The notes: generated from the letters alone by a model not told the origin. A stretch of DNA of 37,767 bases from an uncultured archaeon A07HR60 (GCA_000496235.1 KI543233.1:252738-290504); one strand, 5' to 3'. Positions 1-8,640 are shown, counted from the first letter of the stretch. Numbers and translations are program-made.

Positions 1-125
1 TGCTGGAAGCCGCCTGAGAAAGCCCGTTTGAGAAACAAATGGGCGTGGGGCTTTCCGCTTGTGGAGTACGAAACGTGGGAGTCCACCGGCAAGCCCACCC
101 GTAAACGGGTGGGTAGCTGACAACC
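1..125 (+). mobile_element. Right end of an IS200/IS605 (tnpB-type) element, with the tail of a reading frame
   Basis: A perfect stem CCCACCCG-TAAA-CGGGTGGG lies at about 95-114 and is followed by GTAGCTGAC. This matches the right-end pattern of the element near 30600-30665 (AAGCCCCAC...GTGGGGTAGTTCAC). A reading frame open from base 1 ends at the TGA at 118-120. It encodes a basic tail finishing ESTGKPTRKRVGS, which runs through the palindrome, as tnpB tails do in haloarchaeal IS200/IS605 elements. A second stem (GCCCGTTTG/CAAATGGGC) sits at 24-46. The body of the element lies outside the window, so it may be intact or a remnant. The assignment rests on end structure, not on recognised transposase motifs. 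Confidence 0.45.
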
Positions 126-222
126 ACTGATCCGCTAATGGCCAGTGTGGTAACTCTAGCCAGTCTAAACTGACCGCTCCTCGTCCGTCACCAATCGGCT
201 ATCTGTGCTAGCACGAGAGACG

Positions 223-678
223 CTAGGCGGGAATGTACTCGTCGGATTCGCCACTCTCGCGGATTTCGTTGAGATACTCGTGACCGTCTCGCAGGATATC
301 TCGGGGGCCATCCTGGGTGATGGTATTGATCGCCTGGTCGTAGTCGCGCCACTGCATATCACGGTGCTCTTGGGAGAGTTCCGCGGATGCTTCGAACGAC
401 CGGGCGATGAACAGGTGCACGGTCTTGTGGATCGTGTTCCCTTTGGCCTCGAAGATGTAATCGTAATCCCTGCGGAATCCGTCGATAAGTCGGAAATCCT
501 CGATTCCGGCCTCCTCCTGAACTTCTCTGATTGCCGTCTGCTGGAGCTCCTCTTCGCCCTCGACTCCGCCCTTGGGGAATTCCCAATCTCCCGGCCGGCT
601 CTTCAGGAGCAAATACTCCCGTTCGCCACGGGTCTCGCGAAAAAGGATGGCTCCGGAACTTGTCGCCTCTACCGTCAT
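223..678 (-). CDS. Nudix hydrolase (diadenosine-tetraphosphatase-like)
   Basis: This 151-residue protein is a single Nudix domain. The Nudix box (G-x5-E-x7-REUxEExGU) is intact at residues 37-59, with GG at 37-38, REVQEE at 51-56 and AGI at 57-59, so the metal-binding glutamates are present. The upstream segment DWEFPKGG is typical of the bis(5'-nucleosyl)-tetraphosphatase branch (MutT/ApaH-like), and the N-terminus (SSGAILFR) forms the usual first strand. Family members hydrolyse nucleoside diphosphates linked to another moiety; the exact substrate cannot be read from sequence. The acidic composition is haloarchaeal. It is transcribed away from the S10-like gene at 855. The ATG at 678 is the natural start because the conserved domain begins within ten residues. 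Confidence 0.9.
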   Translation of the reverse strand: MTVEATSSGAILFRETRGEREYLLLKSRPGDWEFPKGGVEGEEELQQTAIREVQEEAGIEDFRLIDGFRRDYDYIFEAKGNTIHKTVHLFIARSFEASAELSQEHRDMQWRDYDQAINTITQDGPRDILRDGHEYLNEIRESGESDEYIPA

Positions 679-854
679 TACCGGTCTCTATGTAATGCCG
701 GATTAAGAGCGTATCGAACGGTACGGCATCTGAGAGATGGGCCCCAGTGCCGCGACAAGCGGGGCGAGGCAGATCGTGCGCCCGGTCTGAAAGTACCGAT
801 CACAGCCATTGTGACGGGTTCAAGTGGTTCGGCGGCAGAATCAGCGTTAATCCA

Positions 855-1181
855 ATGTTCGTCACCAAAATCGAGTTTCAGTCTGGAGATCGCGACGTGC
901 TTGAGGGGGTCGTTGGCGATCTCAAATCGGACTTGCGACAGAAAGGAGTCGATTGGAAGGGCCCGCACTCTGAATCGCCGCAGACTCACCGTGTGCCCCT
1001 GTACAGTTCTATCGGCCCTGGGAATCAGTTCGATTCGTGGGCGTATACCGTCTACTCGCGCCACGTGGAAATTCATGGCTCCGAACAAATCGCTCGTGAG
1101 TTCGCCACGCAGGGATTCCCGGATTCCGTTCACGTCGAAGTCGAGGTGAACAGGAAACGTCCACTCGGTCAGAAAGACTGA
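855..1181 (+). CDS. S10-like protein (uS10/mL48-type ribosomal protein paralogue)
   Basis: This 108-residue protein begins with a beta strand (FVTKIEFQSGD), then a helix, then a segment WKGPHS...THRVPLY. That arrangement matches ribosomal protein S10 (helix followed by KGPxPLPT and the extended loop). The C-terminus (HVEIHG..., FPDSVHVEVEV) supplies the closing strand. Haloarchaeal genomes commonly carry such an S10-fold protein in addition to genuine rpsJ, which sits with translation elongation genes; no translation gene is near here. I chose ATG 855 because the frame upstream (from 747) encodes arginine-rich sequence unlike a haloarchaeal protein. A role in the ribosome is inference; it could be extra-ribosomal. 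It is divergent from the Nudix gene. Confidence 0.65.
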   Translation: MFVTKIEFQSGDRDVLEGVVGDLKSDLRQKGVDWKGPHSESPQTHRVPLYSSIGPGNQFDSWAYTVYSRHVEIHGSEQIAREFATQGFPDSVHVEVEVNRKRPLGQKD

Positions 1182-1355
1182 GTCTCTCAGCCACTCTTAA
1201 ACTGAGCCCGTTCGCGACTGAATCACCGTCGGTGGTTACGATGTGATGTCGAACTGGCCAGACTCGACTGGTCGGTGACGGGCGTAGGTAGGTGAATCCC
1301 GTCGCGTACTCCTGGCTTGACTCCCGGGTATCATCGTGTTTTTGACTGAGCACGT

Positions 1356-1360
1356 GGAGG
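1356..1360 (+). promoter_or_regulatory. Shine-Dalgarno GGAGG for the AbgA-like gene
   Basis: GGAGG lies 7 nt before the ATG at 1368. A clear SD fixes this start and suggests a leadered transcript, in contrast to the leaderless genes elsewhere in the window. Confidence 0.6.
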
Positions 1361-1367
1361 CAGTAGT

Positions 1368-2645
1368 ATGGCAACACAGCCCGACGAATACGTCGCCTTT
1401 CGACGCGATCTTCACCAGCACCCGGAGCCAGCCTGGTGTGAATTCTACACGACCGCCCGGATCGTGGCGGCGGTCCAAGAGCGGCCAATCGACGCGCTGC
1501 ACGTTGGTGCAGACGCTCTCGCGGACGCGAGCCGACGGAACCTCCCCGACGAGGAGGAACTGACACACTGGCAGGACCAGGCGGCTGCAGCCGGGGCCGA
1601 CACCGACGTGCTCGCCGAGCTAGAAGGCGGAAACACGGGCTGTGTCGCCGTCGTCGAACGGGGTGAAGGGCCAGTTGTCGGCCTTCGCGTTGATATCGAC
1701 GCGCTCCCGATACAGGAAAGCACAGCCGAAGAACACGCCCCAGCAGCCGACGGGTACGATTCCTCTCACGAGGGGTATATGCACGCCTGTGGCCACGATG
1801 CCCACGCGACAATTGGGCTAGGCGTGCTTGACCAGGTTCTCGAGAGTGAATTTCAGGGGACGTTCAAACTGTTCTTCCAGCCTGGTGAAGAGAAGATCGT
1901 CGGCGGCAAGCCGATGGCTGAGTCTGGATTACTCGACGACGTGGACTACCTCCTGGCAACTCACGTCGGTCTGGATCATCCCTCCGGTGAGATCATCGCC
2001 GCGATCGACGGATTCCTGGCGGTCACCCAGTTTCGCGCAGAGTTCTCGGGTGGCTCGGCTCACGCCGGCGGCAATCCCGACGAAGGGGATAATACCGTCC
2101 AGGCGGCCGCCGCGGCGATCCAGAATCTCTACGCCATCCCGAGACACGGCGATGGCGCCACACGCGTGAATGCCGGCGTCGTCGGAGGTGGGACTGCGAC
2201 GAATATCATCCCCGAAGAGTCGTTTATCGAAGGAGAGGTGCGTGGAGAAACGACCGAACTCAGAGATTACATGCACGACCGATGTCAGCGGGTGATAGAT
2301 GCAGCGGCTGATATGCACGGTGTCACTGTCGACCGGGAGATTCTCGGCGGGGCCCCCGGGGCCGTGAGCGACGCCGAACTAGGCTCGATCGTCTCAGGTG
2401 TGGCACGCGAGACCGACGAGATTGATTCGGTGCTTGAGCGAGATGAATTGGGTGGCAGCGAAGACGCCACGTTCCTGATGCGTCACGTGCAACAGAACGG
2501 CGGATTCGCGACATACGTTGGTGTCGGCACGGATCATCCCGGTGGCCATCATACGAGCACGTTCGACGTCGACGAATCAGATCTTCTGCCGGGAATCGAG
2601 GTTCTCTCAGAATCAATCCTCAAAATCGCGACCGAACGGCCGTAG
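1368..2645 (+). CDS. M20D amidohydrolase, AbgA-like (aminobenzoyl-glutamate hydrolase family)
   Basis: This 425-residue zinc peptidase belongs to the M20D family. It starts [16 protein letters not shown], has the RVDIDALP strand at 107-114, the metal-binding MHACGHDAH at 138-146, QPGEE with the catalytic Glu at 171-175, and the late GSEDATFLM and GGHH motifs. The insertion between the first helix and the catalytic core (NLPDEEEL...GGNTGCVA) and the closing [18 protein letters not shown] closely follow E. coli AbgA, which with AbgB cleaves p-aminobenzoyl-glutamate. No AbgB or AbgT partner lies nearby, so it may act alone on another N-acyl amino acid. Expected location is the cytosol; there is no signal peptide. 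An SD sits 7 nt upstream. It is convergent with the flavoprotein gene downstream. Confidence 0.85.
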   Translation: MATQPDEYVAFRRDLHQHPEPAWCEFYTTARIVAAVQERPIDALHVGADALADASRRNLPDEEELTHWQDQAAAAGADTDVLAELEGGNTGCVAVVERGEGPVVGLRVDIDALPIQESTAEEHAPAADGYDSSHEGYMHACGHDAHATIGLGVLDQVLESEFQGTFKLFFQPGEEKIVGGKPMAESGLLDDVDYLLATHVGLDHPSGEIIAAIDGFLAVTQFRAEFSGGSAHAGGNPDEGDNTVQAAAAAIQNLYAIPRHGDGATRVNAGVVGGGTATNIIPEESFIEGEVRGETTELRDYMHDRCQRVIDAAADMHGVTVDREILGGAPGAVSDAELGSIVSGVARETDEIDSVLERDELGGSEDATFLMRHVQQNGGFATYVGVGTDHPGGHHTSTFDVDESDLLPGIEVLSESILKIATERP

Positions 2646-2726
2646 CGCTCCCGGCGGATATCTGGCCCGCTTCACTAAGCTAGGTCACCCTCGAGCTGTT
2701 GGTACGGCCAGTGTGACTGCGCGGAT

Positions 2727-4097
2727 TCAGTACTTCGGCTCAGCACCCGTCGACTCGTACACACGGTCAAGGATGCTATCGCGCTGCCGGCTCCACTCGT
2801 CCATCCCCGCCGGCGAGTCCGGGTACGACTCGTACTGGTCGAGCAATTCGTCGGCCAACCGTTTGGTGTCGTACAACTGCTTGATTGTCGACCAGTGACC
2901 GAAGCTTTTGATTGCACTTTTGACCGCGAGTCTGAGCCCGACTGACGTTGATCCCTCATACAGGGCCTCAGCGAGTTTCTCACCCGGAAGCGCGGCCAAC
3001 AATCCCATCAGATCTTCGACCTCTATGGCCGTCGAGAGGATATTGTACACGTCGAGGGCGGCGTATCTGGCGCCGAAGTGATCCATTACCTGTTGATTGT
3101 ACTCCCACATACTGTGCTCGCTGGCGTCGCCGCTGGAAATGGCTTCGACGGCCGCCTCTGCAGCGTACGTAGCCGCGTATGCCGCGCCGGCGATTCCACC
3201 GCCTGTGGTCGGATTCACGTGCCCGGCGGCGTCCCCGACTGCGATGAATCCCGGTGCCACGGCCGAATCGTACGGTCGTCGCGTCGGGAGCGACCCGCCG
3301 AGTTTGTCTTTCACCTCTGCGTTGCGAAACTCGGCGCGAGACTCCAGATCTCGGGCGAGCACGTCTACCAACTGCATTGGCTCTTCGTTCATCTGGAAGC
3401 CCAGTCCGGCGTTGATACGGGTTTCCGTCCGGGGGAAATACCACAGGTACCCCGCCGCCCGGTCCGTGGCCTTGAATACAAGAGCGTCGTCCCAGGAGAC
3501 TGGCTCTTCGACCTCAATCACCTCTCTGTACGCAGAGCAAAACTGCGAGTAGGTGACGTTCGTGTCGAACGACGACTCGCCGAGATCGACATCCTCCTGC
3601 AGGATCGAGAGCGCGCCGGCTGCGTCCATAACCATCTCTGCCTCGTACGAGACCGCGCTATTGTCGTGGACAGCCGTCAAGCCGGTCACCTGCCCGTCGG
3701 CGTTTTGCTCGACAGACTTGATTACCGTGTCGAAGTGGAAGGTGGCGCCTGCCTCTCGGGCACCGGTGATGAGTCGGCGACCGAACTCCCAGCGGTCGAT
3801 CACGGCTAACTCCCCGGGGACGGGAATCTCGAGGACCGTATCCTCTTGTGGGATTTCGAATCTGCCGTGATCGACACCAGTGTTTGTTATCGACGGCTCC
3901 AGCTGAGATTTCGGGATGGCCTCGGGGAACGAATCAGCTCCCTTCAGCGCGTCTCCACACGCAATATGGCCCGCCTCCTGCTCGTCTTTCCGCTCGACAA
4001 CGCAGACATCCAACCCCTCATCCGCAGCCGTCGCTGCGGCATAACAACCGGCCGTGCCCGCTCCGGCCACCACGATATCGTACTCGTGACTGCTCAT
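2727..4097 (-). CDS. Geranylgeranyl reductase family FAD-dependent oxidoreductase
   Basis: This 456-residue flavoprotein has the dinucleotide-binding GAGTAG at residues 12-17 followed by a long helix and VVERK, the internal VMDAAGA at 157-163 (FAD contact), and the late VGDAAGHVNPTTGGGI starting at 287. These identify the geranylgeranyl reductase/GGGPS-lipid reductase family of the p-hydroxybenzoate hydroxylase fold. In archaea such enzymes saturate the geranylgeranyl chains of ether lipids or act on menaquinone and carotenoid side chains. Haloarchaea carry several paralogues, so the substrate is uncertain. C47 in HIACGD lies where the family often has a conserved Cys. It is monocistronic; the ATG at 4097 places the Rossmann motif at the expected distance. 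It is divergent from the ferredoxin gene across 234 bp. Confidence 0.85.
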   Translation of the reverse strand: MSSHEYDIVVAGAGTAGCYAAATAADEGLDVCVVERKDEQEAGHIACGDALKGADSFPEAIPKSQLEPSITNTGVDHGRFEIPQEDTVLEIPVPGELAVIDRWEFGRRLITGAREAGATFHFDTVIKSVEQNADGQVTGLTAVHDNSAVSYEAEMVMDAAGALSILQEDVDLGESSFDTNVTYSQFCSAYREVIEVEEPVSWDDALVFKATDRAAGYLWYFPRTETRINAGLGFQMNEEPMQLVDVLARDLESRAEFRNAEVKDKLGGSLPTRRPYDSAVAPGFIAVGDAAGHVNPTTGGGIAGAAYAATYAAEAAVEAISSGDASEHSMWEYNQQVMDHFGARYAALDVYNILSTAIEVEDLMGLLAALPGEKLAEALYEGSTSVGLRLAVKSAIKSFGHWSTIKQLYDTKRLADELLDQYESYPDSPAGMDEWSRQRDSILDRVYESTGAEPKY

Positions 4098-4331
4098 GTA
4101 TGAGTATTGGGACCTCCCATCTCAAAACTGTTTACATGTGATGAAAATTACAGGCGCATTGGAGCCGAGAAGCGGACGCGTCAGCCCACGATTCCGTGAT
4201 CAGTAGGCGAATCGTTCACCAGCGTGCCAGCCACTCGGGTTCTTCTCGGAGAAAATCGCTGCCGACAGCGAGTTGGATAGAGAAATTGTTTAGAACCCGC
4301 ACGGAAAAGACCGGTATACTGAACTCAGATT

Positions 4332-5123
4332 ATGTCAGGACTCACAATCGCCAACGCCAACCGGCTGCGCGTATGGCTCGATTACGCGTCGGAAACGAGC
4401 ACGACACGGGCGCTGATGCTGGCGATCGCGTACGACCACGGGGTGTCGACGACCGAGCTCGCGGATCGGTACGGGCTCGAGACTGACGCAGTCGAACGCA
4501 CCATCGAGGACGTCGATTCTGAGCAAACACCAGTCGCGATCGCTAGACTCGAAGGAGTGGATTTTAACGATATTGCCGCCGCGTCGAATCTCTCCGTCGA
4601 CACCGTTATTGATTGGTTTGCGTCGCTGGGTACGTCCCCGGTATCGGAGGCGGCCAGCGTCATCTCGCGGTACGCATCACAGGCTCCGGGCCCACTCCTC
4701 TCACGAACCCCCTCGACTGTCCACTATCTGAGCCACGACGCCGTGACAGAGAATGGCTGGTCGGTCGACGATGACGACCTTTTTGCGAAGGCGGACGACG
4801 CCAACCTCGATCTTGCTGACCACGGAAAGTTTCAGGCGAATCCCGAGGAGACCGTTCTCGAAGCCGCCGAGCGTGGTGGTCGTTCTTGGCCGTACGCCTG
4901 TCGAGGTGGCGCGTGTGCCAACTGCGCTGTGTTAGTGTTGGATGGAGACGTGGCGATGCCCGGCCAGTCGATTCTCTCGGAACGACAGGTACGAGAGACG
5001 AACGCACGGCTCTCGTGTGTCGGAGTGCCAGTCACTGACGAAGTGAAGATCATCATCAACGCCCAAGACAGAGACGAGTTCCAGGATCTGCTGCTCCCGT
5101 CGCCGTCGGGCAAATCTGCCTGA
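4332..5123 (+). CDS. [2Fe-2S] ferredoxin with an HTH-like N-terminal half
   Basis: The C-terminal part (about residues 165-255) is a plant-type 2Fe-2S domain. Ligand cysteines C190, C195, C198 and C229 follow CX4CX2CX30C, and the loop reads CRGGACANC. The N-terminal 120 residues are not ferredoxin. They contain two helix-turn-helix-like units: GVSTTELADRYGL with the following helix (about 37-60), and DFNDIAAASNLSVDTVIDW (about 77-95). The protein is 263 residues against about 100-130 for a simple ferredoxin. Similar extended ferredoxins occur in haloarchaea, so this is probably a conserved architecture. The N-terminal half may bind DNA or a partner protein, which would make a redox-responsive regulator possible. 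A weak TATA-like TGTTTAGA lies at 4287. It is not obviously in an operon. Confidence 0.85.
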   Translation: MSGLTIANANRLRVWLDYASETSTTRALMLAIAYDHGVSTTELADRYGLETDAVERTIEDVDSEQTPVAIARLEGVDFNDIAAASNLSVDTVIDWFASLGTSPVSEAASVISRYASQAPGPLLSRTPSTVHYLSHDAVTENGWSVDDDDLFAKADDANLDLADHGKFQANPEETVLEAAERGGRSWPYACRGGACANCAVLVLDGDVAMPGQSILSERQVRETNARLSCVGVPVTDEVKIIINAQDRDEFQDLLLPSPSGKSA

Positions 5124-5169
5124 GTCAGCCGTCACAGGTCCAGCTCATCGGCCGGTGCATGTGCTGCGG

Positions 5170-5566
5170 TTTGACCTCCTCCCACGACTGAAGTCGTGGG
5201 ATTCCCACGGCACCGCACCGCTTGGGTGGGAGTTGCAGGGTTGCAGATCAGTCGATATGACCGACCTCCTGGCGGGGCCAAACCGCCGTTACTTCTCTCC
5301 CCGGCATGGCATGGGGATTCGGAGTTCCCGTCTTGTCTGAAATCCACACCAGCGGTCCACAGGGGATTCCTTCAGACGGAGCGGGAGCCGAATCCCCGAT
5401 ATTATCCGGTTCCACTGGGCGGCTGAACCGCCTCGGGAGGTGACGAAATAAGTACTGGATAATAATAACACTCCTGTCTCAAGAGACAATACATGGGGGG
5501 CGTCAGAAGTGTCGGCTTCATCCCACGGCTTCAGCCGTGGGCTTTCGCCTCGCTACCGCTGTAATC
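5170..5566 (-). mobile_element. tnpB-derived palindromic mini-element E1 (PATE/IS200-605-like)
   Basis: Read on the minus strand, the left end carries GAAAGCCCACGGCT-GA-AGCCGTGGGATGAAGCC (stem 5522-5530/5533-5541). The right end carries a perfect 9-bp stem CCCACGACT/AGTCGTGGG (5181-5189/5192-5200) followed by AGGAGGTCAA. The minus-strand frame through the right-end palindrome reads GNPTTSVVGGGQ, the kind of C-terminus seen in haloarchaeal TnpB proteins. No complete tnpA or tnpB is present in about 400 bp, so the element is non-autonomous. The left flank reads ATTACAG, close to the TTAC target of IS608-type elements, and the second element (9728-10267) has the same flank. It sits between the convergent ends of the ferredoxin and phosphohexomutase genes. 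Palindrome-associated elements (PATEs) are known from Haloquadratum; assignment to that class is by structure only. Confidence 0.65.
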
Positions 5567-5600
5567 TGACGTTCATACTGTATAGGCGGTCGAGGCGACT

Positions 5601-5623
5601 GCCTCGGGGCTTGACCCCGAGGC
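5601..5623 (-). repeat. Solo IS-type hairpin GCCTCGGGG/CCCCGAGGC
   Basis: Perfect 9-bp stem with the loop CTTGA, lying between element E1 and the phosphohexomutase stop. Related hairpins with the same loop core occur at 15023 and 17451. On the minus strand the frame reads EASGSSPEA, a tail seen in tnpB-type right ends. It could double as a transcription terminator for the phosphohexomutase. Confidence 0.5.
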
Positions 5624-5676
5624 TTCCCAGTTCACTCATCCAGTCTCTCAGCAGTAGCCAAGATATTGGTGCGACG

Positions 5677-7140
5677 CTAGATTTCGGAGATGGTAGTCGT
5701 AATGTGATCTTCGATCGACGCCACCAGTTGGTCGACAGTCTTGCTTTCAGCGTACAATCGCAGATACGCTTCGGTCCCGCTCGGGCGCACGAGTGCCCAC
5801 GACCCATCGTCGAACGAGAGCCGAATGCCGTATTCTGTTTCGACTCCAGCGTCGGGGAATGCTTCCGGGAGGCGGCGACGTAACCCGTTCATCGCCGGTT
5901 GCTTTGCTGGGTCAGGACAGGCGACACTCACTTTTCGGTAGGGCCGCTCGTCGATCGGGTCACGCAGCGAGTCCAAACCACCGTCGGCAATCAGTCGCGC
6001 GAGCACCGCTGCGGAAGCGATACCGTCGATCCACCGACCCAGCTCTGGGTGGACGTGTTTCCAGGGCTCGGCCGCGAATACAACCTGCGTCCCGTCTCCC
6101 GTCTCGGCCAACTCCTCGACACGGCCGATCCCCTCGTGGAGCGCGCCCAGCCGGACCCGCTCGACTCGGCCCCCAGCTTCGGTCACACGGGTATCAATCC
6201 GACCTGACGCGTTCGGCGTGGTGACGACCACTGGGTCCTGTAGACTGCTCTGAGAAACGTACTCTTCGGCGAGTATCGCGAGGACTGTGTCCTCGTGGAC
6301 GATCTCTCCTCGGTCATCCACAATCACGATCCGATCTGCATCACCGTCGTGGCCAACACCAAAGTCGATGCCGTCCCGCTGGTCCGTCCCCTCTGAGTCG
6401 GAGACCTCACGGGGCGGGTCACCGCCAGTGACAGGCTGCTCGGCCAGGTCGGAATCGAATGGATTCGGATAGCCATTCACAGTAGCGACGAATCGCCGGA
6501 GATCCTCTAGTGACTCTGGTGTGGGCTTACTCTGCCGGCCAGGGAAGCGACCATCGACGTTTGCATTGAGAGTGACGATGTCTGCGCCGAGCTCGCGCAG
6601 GACCGCCGGGGTGGACCCGGCTGCGACCCCGTTGCCGCAGTCGACCGCGATCCGAAGATCGTCCGGCACAGCGCCGAATCGTGTGGCGTATTCACCGACT
6701 TCACGACGGTACGCATCCGTCGGCGACGCCGACGCTGGCTGAGTCCAATCAGCCCAGCCCGTCGGTTCTGTTCCATTTTCGACGGCCTCAGCGACGGCCA
6801 ATTCTGCATCACGGTCGAACTCTTCTCCATCGTCGAACAGCTTGAGTCCGTTATCTGCTGGTGGGTTGTGTGAGGCAGTCACCATGATTCCGTGACAACC
6901 ACGGGATGCGAACGCGAGCGCAGGCGTGGGGAGTCGGCCGACCCGGGTCACGTCAGCACCGGCAGAGGTAGCCCCAGCCTCGAGCGCTGCGACCAGAGCC
7001 GGCCCTGTGACTCGGCCATCGCGTCCGAGGACGAGTTCGTCCGCGATCGTGCCGACGGCTCGTCCGACCGACAACGCGAGAGAGGGAGTCACGCTCTCGG
7101 TGACGTCACCCCGGATGCCCGCTGTGCCGAACAGCTCCAT
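5677..7140 (-). CDS. Phosphohexomutase (phosphomannomutase/phosphoglucomutase/GlmM superfamily)
   Basis: This 487-residue alpha-D-phosphohexomutase interconverts sugar 1- and 6-phosphates for glycan or central sugar metabolism. The catalytic phosphoserine loop TASHNP is at 88-93 (S90), the magnesium loop DGDADR at 265-270, and the C-terminal phosphate-binding RPSGTEAYLR near the end. Domains 1-4 are all present. In the substrate-specificity loop the usual GEMSGH/GEPSGH is replaced by AEPWKHVHP (357-365), so the preferred hexose cannot be assigned. An acidic, low-complexity stretch (about 228-257) precedes the metal loop and looks like a haloarchaeal insertion. The start MELFGTAGIRG is the canonical family N-terminus. 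It is monocistronic, with a solo hairpin just past the stop. Confidence 0.88.
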   Translation of the reverse strand: MELFGTAGIRGDVTESVTPSLALSVGRAVGTIADELVLGRDGRVTGPALVAALEAGATSAGADVTRVGRLPTPALAFASRGCHGIMVTASHNPPADNGLKLFDDGEEFDRDAELAVAEAVENGTEPTGWADWTQPASASPTDAYRREVGEYATRFGAVPDDLRIAVDCGNGVAAGSTPAVLRELGADIVTLNANVDGRFPGRQSKPTPESLEDLRRFVATVNGYPNPFDSDLAEQPVTGGDPPREVSDSEGTDQRDGIDFGVGHDGDADRIVIVDDRGEIVHEDTVLAILAEEYVSQSSLQDPVVVTTPNASGRIDTRVTEAGGRVERVRLGALHEGIGRVEELAETGDGTQVVFAAEPWKHVHPELGRWIDGIASAAVLARLIADGGLDSLRDPIDERPYRKVSVACPDPAKQPAMNGLRRRLPEAFPDAGVETEYGIRLSFDDGSWALVRPSGTEAYLRLYAESKTVDQLVASIEDHITTTISEI

Positions 7141-7633
7141 GCCGTCTGATGAGATAGCATCGGCTTTGTAGCCGTCGATTCCCGAAACACAGTGAGAAGG
7201 TGATTGATTGGCTTAGTCCACAGTCTGGCCGGTCAGTTGCCTGTCGCTCCCTTATTTGATGGGTGTCTCCTCGCGGCTCTATGTCCGAGCCACGGGTTAT
7301 CGAGGCCCATCACCGGCCCCCACGAGCCAACGCCACCGGAGCCGAGTGGTCGGTGAGATAGCGCGCGAACGGAGCTATTCGTCAGCGAACGACCAGTGTA
7401 GGGTTTCGATATCACCACCAGGGAGTACCTGTTACTCGCCCGGATCTGGCTTTGATATCGACGGCAACGGTGGTCTCTTCTATCGACTGACTCTTGTCTC
7501 TGACTGGGTCGTTACCAAACAGGACGAGAGTGCGTGGAGTGTGTGCTGACCAACTTGTGTCACACACCGCGCGTCAGGCGAGGCGGTGAAACTAGGCGGT
7601 GGATTTTCGCGGTCGTGATACTCATATCTCTAC
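7141..7633. other. Intergenic gap, no gene recognised
   Basis: About 490 bp between the divergent phosphohexomutase and acylphosphatase genes. Short frames on both strands lack conserved motifs and are rich in Ser, Arg and Pro, as expected of chance frames. I saw no tRNA, strong palindrome or IS end. Promoters for both flanking genes must lie here, but I could not pick a confident TATA box for either. Confidence 0.5.
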
Positions 7634-7912
7634 ATGCCAGATCGGACTCGAGCTCACGTCCACGTTAGTGGTCGCGTTCAGGGCGTGTATTTCAGATCAA
7701 CTACGCGAGAGCAGGCCCGGAGTATCGGCATCGATGGGTGGGTGCAGAATTTAGACGACGGCCGGGTTGAGGCCGTCTTCGAGGGCACAAAAGCCGATGT
7801 TGAGTCAATCGTGAAGTGGTGTCACGAGGGGAGTCCCGCAGCCGATGTCGACGGGGTGCAGGTCACTTACGAGGACCCGAGCGGGCTCACCGGCTTCGAA
7901 ATCCACCGATAG
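7634..7912 (+). CDS. acyP: Acylphosphatase
   Basis: This 92-residue protein matches the acylphosphatase family over its full length. The phosphate cradle is VSGRVQGVYFR, with catalytic Arg21. The second motif GWVQNLDDGRVE carries catalytic Asn39. The C-terminal strand ends GFEIHR. The enzyme hydrolyses the carboxyl-phosphate bond of acyl phosphates such as acetyl phosphate or 1,3-bisphosphoglycerate in the cytosol. Length and order of secondary structure (beta-alpha-beta-beta-alpha-beta) match the usual 90-100 residues. There is no operon partner; the next gene is on the other strand. ATG 7634 is the only start that gives the conserved N-terminal strand. Confidence 0.95.
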   Translation: MPDRTRAHVHVSGRVQGVYFRSTTREQARSIGIDGWVQNLDDGRVEAVFEGTKADVESIVKWCHEGSPAADVDGVQVTYEDPSGLTGFEIHR

Positions 7913-8109
7913 CGATGTCACCAAACCTACCCTGTCAGGAGCTTATGTAGCGAATGCCACACGGACCCAGCGGAGTAGATTGAGCGGTGTTCGTCGTGAC
8001 CTCGTCCGTCGGTTCTCGGCTGGACCGGCATCAGTGACGTTCTGCACATGTCGTCTCCTGTCGTGTACGATCGACACTCACACGACCGACGAGGATTCTG
8101 TTCCGACAG

Positions 8110-8589
8110 TCACGGTGGAGAAGACGGGTCAATCACACCCAATGTCGTCAACGCGAGTGTGAGGATACGAGCTTCGACTACGTCTCGATCTTCTGTATTG
8201 GGCTCGTCGATATCTGCGAGCGTCGCCCGTGCAGACTCCGTCAACCGCTCTTCTAGCTCGGTCTGGTCGGGCTGTTCACGAGTTGCGCTAAGCAAGGCCT
8301 CATGATCTTCTTTCAGATCTAACGACGCGTGAGCGGCGTTACACCGAGACAGCGGGGACATATCCATCTCCAAAACCAACCCCCGGACGGTTTCCCAGTC
8401 ATCGGCGCAGAACTGGAGTTTCACGGGCCCTACGACGTCTTGCCAGGCAATTGAGCCGCTGTTTTTCATCAGTCTGATCGTCCGTGGCGGGACTTCGATC
8501 AGTGTCGTCGTCTCTTGGGCGCCGCAGAGACAACACGGCTTGTCTTGATGTCCGACGTACATGTGCTCTGCTGATACATAGCGAGCCAT
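8110..8589 (-). CDS. Haloarchaeal protein of unknown function with a CCxC knuckle
   Basis: I do not recognise this 159-residue protein. The N-terminus carries KPCCLCG (C19, C20, C22) and a further Cys in FCADDW after about 40 residues, which could form a zinc site of the kind seen in small haloarchaeal treble-clef proteins. The C-terminal half is acidic and helical (EERLTESARATLADIDEPN) and ends in a Leu/Thr-rich helix. Codon use and acidity are typical of the genome. The ATG at 8589 has an A/T-rich element (AAAAATAGTA) about 20 nt upstream on its strand, compatible with a leaderless mRNA. It is divergent from the mini-protein gene at 8729, and a perfect inverted repeat lies between them. Confidence 0.7.
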   Translation of the reverse strand: MARYVSAEHMYVGHQDKPCCLCGAQETTTLIEVPPRTIRLMKNSGSIAWQDVVGPVKLQFCADDWETVRGLVLEMDMSPLSRCNAAHASLDLKEDHEALLSATREQPDQTELEERLTESARATLADIDEPNTEDRDVVEARILTLALTTLGVIDPSSPP

Positions 8590-8640
8590 GCAATTGAGTG
8601 ATACTATTTTTGTAGAGGTGCAATAGTGTCGTATTCATCG

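Noticed and set aside
205-1149. Long plus-strand frame of 314 codons across the Nudix gene
   Set aside because: It is antisense to a clear Nudix hydrolase and runs into the S10-like gene in another frame; its product has no family pattern.
1009-1812. 267-codon minus-strand frame
   Set aside because: Arg-rich, antisense to the AbgA-like gene, with no motif; typical high-GC shadow frame.
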